From Halomonas sp. GD1P12 (GTDB lineage Bacteria; Pseudomonadota; Gammaproteobacteria; Pseudomonadales; Halomonadaceae): a DNA stretch of 64,000 bases. The notes under the pieces were generated by a model that was not told the origin of the DNA, searched no databases, and saw nothing but the letters and a program-made list of their open reading frames with translations. Below are positions 25,790 through 34,745 of the stretch, piece by piece; the first letter of the stretch is position 1; each line of letters opens with the position of its first letter. The stretch covers positions 868,001 through 932,000 of the forward strand of contig NZ_CP107007.1 of NCBI RefSeq assembly GCF_025725645.1. The letters are read 5' to 3'. The position numbers and the translations under genes are program-made.

Positions 25790-25823
25790 TTGATAAGTAA
25801 AAGGTATCAAGTGAAGCTTGATA
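25790..25823. promoter_or_regulatory. Candidate LysR operator of the rhamnose operon
   Basis: TATCAAG and CTTGATA form a perfect 7-bp dyad at 25805-25823 containing ATC-N11-GAT, the LysR T-N11-A form. A further TTGATAAG at 25790 repeats the right half directly 28 bp away. The cluster lies 80-110 bases before the rhmD start and between the divergent regulator and operon. Confidence 0.6.
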
Positions 25824-25901
25824 AGCATTGGTCGAGAGGTTCTCTTTTTATATACAACGTTATTCAGCAGACCGTGACGTTGAGAAACAAAAGGAACATC
25901 C

Positions 25902-27086
25902 ATGAGCGATATCACTATCAAGCAGGTGCGTGCCTATACCGTTCGCGGCGGCGGTGCGGATTATCATGATCAAGCGGATGGGCACTGGATCGATTCGCAA
26001 ATCGCCACACCGATGAGCAAGTATCCGGAATACCGCATGACGCGCAGTAGTTTCGGCCTCAATGTTTTGGGGACGCTGGTAGTTGAAGTCGAGGCCAGCG
26101 ATGGCACGGTCGGATTCGCCGTGACGACGGGCGGCGAAATCGGTGCCTGGATCGTCGAAAAGCATCTGGCACGCTTTATTGAGGGCAAGCAGGTAGGCGA
26201 GATAGAGAAGATTTGGGATCAGATGTTCAATGCCACGCTCTATTACGGTCGCAAAGGCGTGGTGATCAATACGATCTCTTGCGTGGATTTGGCCCTGTGG
26301 GATCTGTTGGGCAAGGTCCGCCAGTTGCCGGTACATCAGCTGCTGGGTGGCCCGGTGCGCGACGAGCTGGTCTTTTACGCGACTGGGGCCCGTCCCGATC
26401 TGGCCAAGGATATGGGCTTCATCGGCGGTAAGATGCCGCTGGTGCATGGCCCTGCCGAAGGGGAAGAAGGTCTCAAGAAAAACCTTAAGCATCTGGCCAG
26501 CATGCGTAGCGCCGTGGGCGATGACTTCTGGTTGATGTATGACTGCTGGATGAGCCTAGATCTCAACTATGCCACGCGATTGGCACAGGGGGCCAAGGAG
26601 TATGGGCTCAAGTGGATCGAGGAGGCCCTGCCGCCCGATGACTATTGGGGCTACGCGCAGCTTAAGCGCGATGTTCCGAAAGGTATGTTGGTTAATACCG
26701 GTGAGCACGAAGCGACCCGGTGGGGGTTTCGTATGCTGCTCGAAATGGAGTGCTGCGACATCATTCAACCCGATGTGGGCTGGTGCGGTGGTATTACCGA
26801 GCTGATCAAGATTTCAGCGCTTGCCGATGCGCATAACAAGCTCGTCGTGCCCCATGGCTCTTCCGTCTACAGCTACCATTTCGTGATCACACGCCATAAC
26901 AGTCCGTTCGCTGAGTTCTTGATGATGGCGCCCAAGGCAGACGAGGTCGTTCCCATGTTTAATCCGCTGTTGCTGGATGAACCGGTACCCGAGAACGGAC
27001 GTATGCCCGCCTCCAAGCTGGACAAACCAGGGTTTGGGGTGCGTTTGAACCCCGACTGCGAGCTGGCGCGCCCCTATACCCACTGA
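25902..27086 (+). CDS. rhmD: L-rhamnonate dehydratase
   Basis: A 394-residue enolase-superfamily dehydratase (E. coli RhmD is about 400) converting L-rhamnonate to 2-keto-3-deoxy-L-rhamnonate (EC 4.2.1.90). Metal ligands are seen as the Asp of MYDCW near residue 213, the Glu of [10 protein letters not shown] near 240 and the Glu of [11 protein letters not shown] near 267; the catalytic His is in [11 protein letters not shown] near 317. AAGGAA lies before ATG 25902. It opens a run of eight genes on this strand that covers the whole oxidative rhamnose pathway. Confidence 0.93.
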   Translation: MSDITIKQVRAYTVRGGGADYHDQADGHWIDSQIATPMSKYPEYRMTRSSFGLNVLGTLVVEVEASDGTVGFAVTTGGEIGAWIVEKHLARFIEGKQVGEIEKIWDQMFNATLYYGRKGVVINTISCVDLALWDLLGKVRQLPVHQLLGGPVRDELVFYATGARPDLAKDMGFIGGKMPLVHGPAEGEEGLKKNLKHLASMRSAVGDDFWLMYDCWMSLDLNYATRLAQGAKEYGLKWIEEALPPDDYWGYAQLKRDVPKGMLVNTGEHEATRWGFRMLLEMECCDIIQPDVGWCGGITELIKISALADAHNKLVVPHGSSVYSYHFVITRHNSPFAEFLMMAPKADEVVPMFNPLLLDEPVPENGRMPASKLDKPGFGVRLNPDCELARPYTH

Positions 27087-27109
27087 GCAGGTCGTCAAGG
27101 AGTTGTTTT

Positions 27110-27445
27110 ATGCCCATTCAAGCGCTGCGTATGACGCTTCACGAGGGGCAGGAAGACGAGTACCGGCGCCGGCATGATGAGCTGTGGCCAGAGCTTGCAA
27201 GGGCGCTAGCCGATGCCGGCATCGAAGAGTACCGAATTTTTCTTGACCCTCGAAGCCTGCACCTATTCGCCATCATGTACCTTCGTGAGGCGCACAGCGT
27301 CGATCAGCTATCGGCCTTGCCCGTTATGAAGCACTGGTGGACGTATATGGCCGACATCATGGATTCCGCCGCCGACAATTCGCCGGTCAGCATTCCTCTC
27401 GAGGAAGTCTTCACTTTCTTGCCGGGAGAGCTCGCGTGCAAGTAG
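27110..27445 (+). CDS. rhaM: L-rhamnose mutarotase
   Basis: A 111-residue ferredoxin-like dimeric protein of the RhaM/YiiL family that interconverts L-rhamnose anomers. YRRRHDELWPEL near residue 19 carries the catalytic His, and MKHWWTYMADIMD near 75 is the family signature. AAGGAG lies upstream of ATG 27110. It sits between the dehydratase and the lactonase, whose start overlaps its end by 10 bases. In this pathway the mutarotase supplies the anomer used by the dehydrogenase. Confidence 0.93.
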   Translation: MPIQALRMTLHEGQEDEYRRRHDELWPELARALADAGIEEYRIFLDPRSLHLFAIMYLREAHSVDQLSALPVMKHWWTYMADIMDSAADNSPVSIPLEEVFTFLPGELACK

Positions 27446-28320
27446 TCGATCCGCATCTTCATTTTTGGGCGCTTGACCAAGGCAATCAGCCCTGGCTTGA
27501 GAATCCCACACCGAACCTGTTAGGCGATTACACCCCCATGGCGCGTGACTTCGGGCCGTCAGAGCTACTTGAACAGCTCGATGACATCGAACTGGTGGGG
27601 CTGGTTCACGTAGAGGCGGATGCCGAAGACCCTATGGCAGAAACTCAGTGGTTGACTCGCACGCTTGCCGAGCACCCTGCGTTGAACGCGGCAATGGTGG
27701 TGGGGGTGGATCTATCGCAGCCGGAGGCGCCTGCCGGGCTCGAAGCGCAGTGCGCGCTCTCCAGTGCTGTACGCGGGGTACGACAGATCCTCAACGTGCA
27801 TCAGGACCCGCTTTACGATTACGTCGGGCACCACTACATGAAAGAGACGCTTTGGCAGCAGAATCTGGCTCGGCTGGCGCCGCTGCGGCTCTCGTTCGAT
27901 CTTCAAATCTATCCTTCACAAATGGTTCAGGCCGCCTCTTTGGCTGCGCGCCACCCCGATATTCAGTTCGTGCTCAATCACGCCGGGATGTACGTGGACC
28001 GTCAAGGCGTGCGCGGCTGGCGTGAGTGGCGTGACGGTATGCGAGCGCTGGCTTGCCAGCCCAACATTGCGACCAAGCTGAGTGGTTTTGGCATGCTCGA
28101 CCATCAATGGAGTCTTGGCAGCATCCGTCCGCTGATTCTGGAAGCAATAGATGCGTTCGGCGTCGAGCGCTGCCTGTTTGCGTCCAACTATCCTGTTGAC
28201 GGGCTTTATGCTCGGTATGCGGATATCTGGCACGCCTATTCACAGATCATCGCCGATGCAAGCCACGCCGAGCAGCAATCGCTCTTCGTAAGCAATGCTC
28301 GACGTATCTATCGTATTTGA
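27436..28320 (+). CDS. Amidohydrolase-2 family L-rhamnono-lactonase
   Basis: A 294-residue metal-dependent hydrolase. It opens with VDPHLHFW, the HxH metal site, has a His in FVLNHAGM near residue 178 and ends with FASNYPVDG near 255, where family members carry the catalytic Asp. It would open L-rhamnono-1,4-lactone to L-rhamnonate between the dehydrogenase and dehydratase steps. GTG 27436 with GGGAGAG upstream is the likely start, since translation from further upstream would read through the rhaM gene in another frame. Confidence 0.85.
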   Translation: MQVVDPHLHFWALDQGNQPWLENPTPNLLGDYTPMARDFGPSELLEQLDDIELVGLVHVEADAEDPMAETQWLTRTLAEHPALNAAMVVGVDLSQPEAPAGLEAQCALSSAVRGVRQILNVHQDPLYDYVGHHYMKETLWQQNLARLAPLRLSFDLQIYPSQMVQAASLAARHPDIQFVLNHAGMYVDRQGVRGWREWRDGMRALACQPNIATKLSGFGMLDHQWSLGSIRPLILEAIDAFGVERCLFASNYPVDGLYARYADIWHAYSQIIADASHAEQQSLFVSNARRIYRI

Positions 28321-28350
28321 ATCTGATTCATCCATTTTAAGGAGGTGTGC

Positions 28351-29121
28351 ATGTTACTGGCAGACAAGAGCGTCATCATTACCGGAGCCTCTCGGGGTAT
28401 CGGCCGCGCTGCCGCTATCGAGTGCGCGCGCCAGGGCGCCAATGTCGTCATCGGTTATAGCGGTAGCCCTTCCAGCCGCGCTGCGGTAGACGAGCTGATT
28501 CAGGAAATAGAAGCACTGGATCGTCGCGCCGTCGCGGTGGGGGCGCCTGCAGAAGATCCGGATACCGGCCAGCTACTGGTTGACGCCGCCGTTGAGCATT
28601 TCGGCGGGGTCGATGTGTTCGTGAATAACGCGGGTATATGTCCTTTCCACAGCTTTCTGGATATGCCGCGAGAGACCTATCTCGACACGGTCAATACAAA
28701 CCTCAACGGTGCCTTTTTTGCGGTTCAGGCTGCCGCCAATCAAATGAAGCGTCAGGGCCGCGGCGGCGCGATCATCGCGGTAAGTTCTATTAGCGCACTC
28801 GTGGGTGGGGCTATGCAAACGCACTATACCCCCACCAAGGCAGGGCTGTTGTCGTTGATGCAGTCCTGTGCGGTAGCGCTTGGGCCCTACGGGATTCGTT
28901 GTAATGCACTGCTTCCGGGAACCATCGAAACCGATATTAACAAGGATGACCTTTCCGATCAGCAGAAACGGGATTACATGACCGAGCGCACACCACTTGG
29001 CCGTCTAGGTCGCCCTGAAGACTTAGCCGGGCCACTAGTATTTCTTGCCTCCGACATGGCGCAGTACGTTACCGGAGCCTCGCTACTGGTGGATGGCGGC
29101 ATGTATGTCAATTTGCAGTAA
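28351..29121 (+). CDS. L-rhamnose 1-dehydrogenase (SDR)
   Basis: A 256-residue classical SDR. Motifs are TGASRGIG at residues 10-17, NNAG near 92, and the active-site Ser of VSSISALVGG with the YTPTK pair near 158. It closely resembles the NAD(P)-dependent L-rhamnose 1-dehydrogenases of Azotobacter and Sphingomonas (the stretch NNAGICPFHSFLDMPRE is highly characteristic). It oxidises L-rhamnose to the lactone. GGAGG lies 5 bases before ATG 28351; GTG 28345 overlaps that site and is unlikely. Confidence 0.9.
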   Translation: MLLADKSVIITGASRGIGRAAAIECARQGANVVIGYSGSPSSRAAVDELIQEIEALDRRAVAVGAPAEDPDTGQLLVDAAVEHFGGVDVFVNNAGICPFHSFLDMPRETYLDTVNTNLNGAFFAVQAAANQMKRQGRGGAIIAVSSISALVGGAMQTHYTPTKAGLLSLMQSCAVALGPYGIRCNALLPGTIETDINKDDLSDQQKRDYMTERTPLGRLGRPEDLAGPLVFLASDMAQYVTGASLLVDGGMYVNLQ

Positions 29122-29150
29122 CTGGTCATTACCTTTTGGGAGTTGCAAGC

Positions 29151-29948
29151 ATGCAGATGCCCGTTAATAACTTTAAAAATGCGCTGGCCGAACAGGTTCC
29201 CCTGTTTGGCTGTTGGGCCGGTTTTGCGACTGGTTACGCCGCTGAAATTATAGCTGGTACCGGCTTTGACTGGTTGCTCATCGATGGTGAGCATGCGCCG
29301 AACACGGTGCCCACGATCCTGGCCCAGCTACAAGCGGTAGCGCCTTACCCGACCGCGCCTGTGGTGCGCTGTGTCAATCAGGACCCGGCATTGATCAAGC
29401 AACTGCTCGATATCGGTGCCCAGACGTTGATGGTGCCCATGGTCGAAAGCGCCGAGCAGGCTGCAGCGTTGGTGCGAGCGACGCGCTACCCCCCGCACGG
29501 TATCCGCGGCGTGGGCGGCGGCCTGGTACGGGCAACGCGCTGGGATGGCGTCGACGACTATTTGCATAAGGCTCATGAGTCGCTTTGCTTGATTACTCAA
29601 GTGGAGTCGCCCAAAGGTGTTGAGCATGCTGAGGCGATTGCCAACACCGACGGGGTGGATGCGATATTTATCGGCCCTGCCGATCTGTCGGTGGGAATGG
29701 GCCATGCAGGTAACCCAGGTCACCCCGACGTTCAACGGGCGATCGAGAAGGTAATCAAAATTGTCCAAGCCGCGGGCAAGCCGGTCGGCATTCTAGCGCC
29801 GCTGGAAGAGGATGCCCGCCGATACCAAGCGCTTGGCTGCCAATTCATTGCGGTAGGAATCGACATCAGCCTGCTGCGCCAAGGCGCCCTAAGCACGGTG
29901 GCCCGCTATAAAGCGCATTCGACGCAAGCACCGTCCAGCACCTACTAA
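29151..29948 (+). CDS. rhmA: 2-keto-3-deoxy-L-rhamnonate aldolase
   Basis: A 265-residue HpcH/HpaI-family class II aldolase. DGEHAPN near residue 46 holds the catalytic His, VESPKG near 149 the metal-binding Glu, and FIGPADLSVGMG near 172 the metal-binding Asp. It splits 2-keto-3-deoxy-L-rhamnonate into pyruvate and L-lactaldehyde (EC 4.1.2.53). Start at ATG 29151 behind GGGAG; ATG 29157 is an equally possible start two codons on. Lies between the dehydrogenase and aldehyde dehydrogenase genes. Confidence 0.92.
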   Translation: MQMPVNNFKNALAEQVPLFGCWAGFATGYAAEIIAGTGFDWLLIDGEHAPNTVPTILAQLQAVAPYPTAPVVRCVNQDPALIKQLLDIGAQTLMVPMVESAEQAAALVRATRYPPHGIRGVGGGLVRATRWDGVDDYLHKAHESLCLITQVESPKGVEHAEAIANTDGVDAIFIGPADLSVGMGHAGNPGHPDVQRAIEKVIKIVQAAGKPVGILAPLEEDARRYQALGCQFIAVGIDISLLRQGALSTVARYKAHSTQAPSSTY

Positions 29949-30006
29949 ACCACTGAGCCATGGCGGCGACGCCGCCGCGACCTATAACGATAACAGGAGA
30001 CTCACG

Positions 30007-31443
30007 ATGTCCCAGCCCACCACCTATCAAAATTATATCAATGGTGCCTTCGAGGCGAGCGAGCAACACCTGGAGGTTTTCAATCCGGCGACTCAAGCGC
30101 TGCTGTCGCGTGTGCCCAATGCCAACGCAAAAGAGGTTGACCGGGCACTCGAGGCAGCCCGAGGCGCGCAAAAGGCCTGGGCCGCGACACCGGCTGTCGA
30201 GCGGGCGGCATTGTTGCACCAGCTCGCCGATAAGCTGCGCGATCACGTGTCATCGCTGGCGCGCACGATTACTCAGGAGCAGGGTAAGGTCAGCGGGCTA
30301 GCCGAAGTCGAGGTCAACTTTACCGCGGACTACCTGGATTACATGGCCGAATGGGGGCGGCGTATCGAAGGGGAGATCATCCAGAGTGACCGGCCCAAGG
30401 AGAATATCTTTCTGTTCCGTAAGCCGCTTGGCGTCGTCGCCGGCATCCTGCCCTGGAACTTTCCGTTTTTTCTCATCGCGCGCAAGATGGCGCCTGCCTT
30501 GATCACGGGTAATACCATCGTCATCAAACCAAGCGAAGAGACGCCCAACAACTGCTTCGAGTTCACTCGGCTGCTTGACGAAGTTGGCTTTCCGAAAGGC
30601 GTGTTCAATGTAGTCAGTGGTACAGGGGCGGAAGCGGGCAACGCGCTGACCGCCAGCTCTCAGATCGATATGATCAGCTTTACTGGCAGCGTAGAGACCG
30701 GAGCCCGCATCATGAGCAATGCGGCTAATAATATCACCAAGCTAAATTTGGAGCTGGGCGGCAAAGCTCCTTCAATCGTGCTTGATGACGCCGATCTTGA
30801 CTTAGCGGTGAACGCCATTCGCGGCTCCCGTATCATTAATACCGGGCAGGTGTGTAACTGTGCCGAGCGTGTTTATGTTCAGCGTGGTGTCGCCGATGAG
30901 TTTATCGCACGAATGGCCAAGGCAATGGAAACCACTCGCTATGGTGACCCGTTAGCCGATAGCGATGTCGAAATGGGGCCCATGATCAACCAGGCAGGGC
31001 TGGATAAGGTCGCGCAGATGGTCGAGACCGCGCGTCGTGAAGGGGCTGAGCTGGTCACAGGGGGACGCATCGCGGATCTCGGCACTGGTTTTCACTACCA
31101 GCCAACGGTGCTTTCCAACTGCCGGCAGGATATGGAAATCATGCGCAAGGAGATCTTTGGCCCCGTCTTGCCGATACAAATAGTCGATACCCTCGATGAG
31201 GCCATTGCGCTTGCCAATGACTGCGAATATGGCCTGACCTCTTCGATCTATACTCGCAGCCTCAATAGCGCCATGCAGGCGGCGCGTGAGCTGGACTTTG
31301 GCGAAACCTACATCAACCGTGAAAACTTCGAAGCCATGCAGGGCTTCCACGCCGGGGTACGCAAATCCGGCATCGGCGGGGCGGATGGTAAACATGGCTT
31401 GTACGAGTATACCCACAGCCACGTGGTGTACCTGGAAACCTGA
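30007..31443 (+). CDS. aldA: Lactaldehyde/glycolaldehyde dehydrogenase
   Basis: A 478-residue NAD-dependent aldehyde dehydrogenase nearly collinear with E. coli AldA (479 residues). Landmarks: GILPWNFPFFLIARKMAPAL near 145, the catalytic Glu of LELGGKAPS near 252 and the catalytic Cys of NTGQVCNCAERVYVQ near 284. It oxidises L-lactaldehyde from the aldolase to L-lactate, finishing the pathway. CAGGAG precedes ATG 30007. The 58-base gap before it holds a GC-rich GGCGGCG/CGCCGCC dyad that may slow translation or transcription. Confidence 0.93.
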   Translation: MSQPTTYQNYINGAFEASEQHLEVFNPATQALLSRVPNANAKEVDRALEAARGAQKAWAATPAVERAALLHQLADKLRDHVSSLARTITQEQGKVSGLAEVEVNFTADYLDYMAEWGRRIEGEIIQSDRPKENIFLFRKPLGVVAGILPWNFPFFLIARKMAPALITGNTIVIKPSEETPNNCFEFTRLLDEVGFPKGVFNVVSGTGAEAGNALTASSQIDMISFTGSVETGARIMSNAANNITKLNLELGGKAPSIVLDDADLDLAVNAIRGSRIINTGQVCNCAERVYVQRGVADEFIARMAKAMETTRYGDPLADSDVEMGPMINQAGLDKVAQMVETARREGAELVTGGRIADLGTGFHYQPTVLSNCRQDMEIMRKEIFGPVLPIQIVDTLDEAIALANDCEYGLTSSIYTRSLNSAMQAARELDFGETYINRENFEAMQGFHAGVRKSGIGGADGKHGLYEYTHSHVVYLET

Positions 31444-31470
31444 TCAACCATCCAATCGAGGTACCTTGCC

Positions 31471-32994
31471 ATGAGTCATACAAACGGCTCCTCTGCCACT
31501 CAAGACACCTCTGGCGTGGTAGGCGGAGAAGTAACGGGTGGCGAATACGAACGTACGCCGGTGCCTGCCAAGGCCCGGCTCGGCTTCAAGAGCTTCATCG
31601 GCATGTATGCCGGTGAACATGCGGCGGGCACCGAGCTGATGATCGGTCCTTTGTTCGTATTGGCCGGCGTGGCGGCCTTTGATGTCGTGATCGGGTTATT
31701 GATCGGTAATTTGCTGGCGGTACTGAGCTGGCTGTTCTTGACGGCGCCTATCGGCACGCGGGTTCGGCTGACGCTTTATCGCCATCTCGAAAAGATTGCC
31801 GGTCGTCATACGGTTATTCTCTACAACTTGGCTAACGGCGTGTCATTCTGCTTTCTTGCGGGCGCGATGATCACGATTTCGGCGACCGCCGTCGGCGTAT
31901 GGTTCGGGTTTCCCTTGCCGACGCTGTCAGACCTGCTGCCCAATAGCCTTGGATGGGTGTTGAGCGTCATCGGTGTCGGTGTCGTCATCACCGCTGTCGC
32001 GGCGTATGGTTACCGCTTTGTTTCCTGGTTTGCCAATATCGCGGCGCCCTGGATGGTACTGATGTTTCTGGGCTTCGGTATCGTGTCACTCAAGTGGTTC
32101 ATCGATGCAACGGGTGCCGAAGCCAGCTCGTTGAGCGATCTCTGGACGCTGGCGGATACCGCGATATGGACCGGCGTGGAAGTACCCGGGCAGCCCAGCT
32201 TCTCGATTTGGCACGTCATCTTCTTTGCCTGGTTCGCCAATATGGCAATGCACGTAGGGATGTCCGATTTGACAGTGCTCCGGTTTGCACGCAAGAGCTG
32301 GTACAGCATTGCGTCTGCCGCGGGTATGTACGTGGGCCACTTCATGGCATGGCTGGCTGCCTCCATGCTGTTTGCTTTCCAGATGTACGATGCTGGACTC
32401 ACCAGTGAAGCCGCCGTGATTGCCGCCTCGGAAGCAGGACAGATACCCACCCCGTTGCCCGGGCCGCTGGCCGACCAGGCACTGGGAGTCGCCGGGCTGA
32501 TCTGCGTCATCATTGCCGGCTGGACGACCGCCAACCCAACCATCTATCGCGCGGGTCTCGCCTTTCAGGCGATCGTTCCCAATGTGTCGCGCTTCAAGGT
32601 GACCATTGGTACGGGGATTCTGACCACCATAGTGGCACTGTTCCCGGGGGTGGCGATGCAGCTACTGGACTTCGTTGCGCTATATGGTCTGCTGCTCATG
32701 CCAGTGGGAGCGATGATCTTCATTGATTACTGGGTATTGCCCAAACTGGGTCTGAAGAGTTTCTATGCAGAGTATACCGGGCAGCAGTTCACGCTTCCTG
32801 TGATAGCTACGTGGTTGATTACGCTGGCTATCTGCCTGTTCATGGTGCAGTTCGCCGGTATCGAAATCTTCTTTGTGGCCCTGCCAGGCTGGTTTATTGC
32901 CGCTGGACTGTTTGCTCTGCTCAGCTTCATTGCCCAGCGCAAGCGAGTCGAGCCTTCAGCAGCGCCTTCTTCATCAACGCTGGAGACGAGCTGA
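31471..32994 (+). CDS. NCS1-like (purine-cytosine permease family) transporter in the rhamnose operon
   Basis: A 507-residue membrane protein with about 12 hydrophobic segments after a 45-residue polar N-terminus. The first helix region reads FIGMYAGEHAAGTELMIGP, and IIAGWTTANPTIYRAGLAFQ near residue 348 is NCS1-like. NCS1 carriers usually take nucleobases, hydantoins or vitamins, which do not fit this operon. Placed 27 bases after aldA, it is a candidate carrier for L-rhamnose or L-rhamnonate. Its stop codon overlaps the start of a 63-residue membrane protein. Confidence 0.75.
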   Translation: MSHTNGSSATQDTSGVVGGEVTGGEYERTPVPAKARLGFKSFIGMYAGEHAAGTELMIGPLFVLAGVAAFDVVIGLLIGNLLAVLSWLFLTAPIGTRVRLTLYRHLEKIAGRHTVILYNLANGVSFCFLAGAMITISATAVGVWFGFPLPTLSDLLPNSLGWVLSVIGVGVVITAVAAYGYRFVSWFANIAAPWMVLMFLGFGIVSLKWFIDATGAEASSLSDLWTLADTAIWTGVEVPGQPSFSIWHVIFFAWFANMAMHVGMSDLTVLRFARKSWYSIASAAGMYVGHFMAWLAASMLFAFQMYDAGLTSEAAVIAASEAGQIPTPLPGPLADQALGVAGLICVIIAGWTTANPTIYRAGLAFQAIVPNVSRFKVTIGTGILTTIVALFPGVAMQLLDFVALYGLLLMPVGAMIFIDYWVLPKLGLKSFYAEYTGQQFTLPVIATWLITLAICLFMVQFAGIEIFFVALPGWFIAAGLFALLSFIAQRKRVEPSAAPSSSTLETS

Positions 32995-33185
32995 TGCGTA
33001 AACTGCTCCAAGGTATTTCGCTTTTGATGCTAGTGCTAATAGTACTTTTACCGCTGTTCTATTTGTTCGATGTGGTTAGTGAATCGACCATGAAAGGAGC
33101 CATTCTTGCGGTGACCGCGCTTTGGTTCGTCATAACCCCTTTATGGATGAAAAAGGAGGGAGCATCGACTGCCGGAAATCCATAA
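32994..33185 (+). CDS. Small two-helix membrane protein coupled to the NCS1-like permease
   Basis: A 63-residue protein with two hydrophobic stretches (about residues 8-25 and 36-52) and a charged tail. Its ATG shares one base with the permease stop (TGATG), and GGAGACGAG lies upstream, so translation is very probably coupled. No family is recognised. Size, topology and coupling suggest an accessory subunit or stabiliser of the permease, by analogy with small subunits of other carriers; that is inference. Confidence 0.7.
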   Translation: MRKLLQGISLLMLVLIVLLPLFYLFDVVSESTMKGAILAVTALWFVITPLWMKKEGASTAGNP

Positions 33186-33329
33186 TCGACAGGTAACTCA
33201 ATATTAATAAAAATTAAATTCAGCCTTTGAAAGCTGTAAAGGTAACTGGCTATCACTTGCGCGCAGGGTGAGTCTTGCTGAGCAAGTTACTTTTTGGCTT
33301 ATAAATACGATAATAGTGGAGAACACGCC

Positions 33330-34694
33330 ATGGAAGTATTGCACCTTGCGGTAGCGATCTTGTTGATCCTGCTGCTCATTCTTTACGTGAAATTAAACGC
33401 TGCCATTAGCCTGGTAGTGGGTTGCCTCTATCTTGGGTTATCCATGGGCCTTGGAATGACGGGAACCGTCGACGCCATCGGCGCGGGTTTTGGTAATATC
33501 ATGACGGCCATCGGACTGCCGATTGGCTTTGGCGTCATCATTGGTCAGCTCATGAGCGATTCGGGGGCTGCGCACAAAATCGCCTACCGGCTGGTCGACA
33601 GTGCACCCAAAGGTGCCGGGTTATACGCCTTGGGGCTGACCGGGTTTCTGTTATCGATCCCGGTGTTTTTCGATGTCACGTTTGTGATACTCGTGCCTCT
33701 CGGCGTAGCCTTGGCCAAAACTCTTGGAAAGCCCCTGCCTTACGCCATTGGTGCGCTTGTCATTGGCGCAGCTACCTCGCACACCATCGTGCCGCCTACC
33801 CCCAACCCGTTGGCGGCTGCCTCCATCCTTGGTTTTGATATCGGCATCATGACCTTTGCTGGATTGACCGTCGGGCTGATTACCGCACTGATCGTCATGA
33901 AACTCTATTTCATGCTGCTCGATGCCGGTATCTGGAACGCTGCCAAGGACGAGCTCGCGATCAATGAGATCGATGAGCAGGAGCAAAGCGTTACTGCAAC
34001 CCCCGAATTACCCGATATGCCGCTGTGGCAGGCGTTGGCGCCCATTGCCATTCCAATTTTGCTTATCCTGAGTGGAACACTTTACGACTACGCGCAGCAA
34101 ATCGGCATGCTTGGTGGTACAGACCTGCCTGGTTTCGTCGCCTTTGTGAGCGACCGAATCGTGGCCTTGATGCTCGGGGCTATTGCCGCCTACGCCATTG
34201 CCATTCCATTGATGTCTCGAGATCGTTGCGATGTGTCGGCATCGAAAGGTTTGCAAACGGCGGGTCTTGTACTGTTGGTTACAGGAGCTGGCGGCTCGTT
34301 GGGGGCCGTGATCCAGCAAACGCAAATCGGCGAAATGCTCGTTGATCAACTGTTTCGAGATACCCAATCCGCCTTGGGCATGGTGCTGTTGACCTACTCC
34401 CTGGCGGCCATTTTCCGTATTGCGCAGGGCTCTGGTACCGTGGCCGGTATCACCGCGATGACGATAATGGCGGGGGCAGCCTCAACAGGGGTCGTCGAGC
34501 CTTTATGGATTGCCTTGGCTGCCTTGGCTGGGGGTATTAGTATTGGCCACGTTAACGATAGTGGCTTTTGGATTACCACTCAGTTGGCCCGATTCACCGT
34601 TCGCGGTGGATTTAAAACTTATACGCTGGGTGAGGCTATGGTGTCATTGACAATTCTTGCGCTGACCATCGTTGGCGTGTTGATCTGGAATTGA
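33330..34694 (+). CDS. GntP-family gluconate-type permease
   Basis: A 454-residue carrier with 12-14 hydrophobic segments. The GntP family signature is seen in FGNIMTAIGLPIGFGVIIGQLM near residue 50, VIGAATSHTIVPPTPNPLAAA near 147 and AQGSGTVAGITAMTIMAG near 368. GntP carriers are proton symporters of aldonates. ATG 33330 has GTGGAGA 8 bases upstream. The 144-base gap before it suggests it may have its own promoter. In this island rhamnonate, gluconate or a ketodeoxy acid are possible substrates. Confidence 0.85.
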   Translation: MEVLHLAVAILLILLLILYVKLNAAISLVVGCLYLGLSMGLGMTGTVDAIGAGFGNIMTAIGLPIGFGVIIGQLMSDSGAAHKIAYRLVDSAPKGAGLYALGLTGFLLSIPVFFDVTFVILVPLGVALAKTLGKPLPYAIGALVIGAATSHTIVPPTPNPLAAASILGFDIGIMTFAGLTVGLITALIVMKLYFMLLDAGIWNAAKDELAINEIDEQEQSVTATPELPDMPLWQALAPIAIPILLILSGTLYDYAQQIGMLGGTDLPGFVAFVSDRIVALMLGAIAAYAIAIPLMSRDRCDVSASKGLQTAGLVLLVTGAGGSLGAVIQQTQIGEMLVDQLFRDTQSALGMVLLTYSLAAIFRIAQGSGTVAGITAMTIMAGAASTGVVEPLWIALAALAGGISIGHVNDSGFWITTQLARFTVRGGFKTYTLGEAMVSLTILALTIVGVLIWN

Positions 34695-34745
34695 CCCGAC
34701 GATTTTTGGGTCTTTACTAGCTAACAGGTTGGCGCCGACTTGTTA
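34693..34745. terminator. Weak hairpins between gntP-type gene and TIM-barrel gene
   Basis: GACCC (34693-34697) and GGGTC (34708-34712) form a short stem followed by TTT. An imperfect 24-bp palindrome centred on GGCGCC (34722-34745) follows and overlaps the stop codon of the convergent gene. Either could terminate the converging transcripts. Confidence 0.4.
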
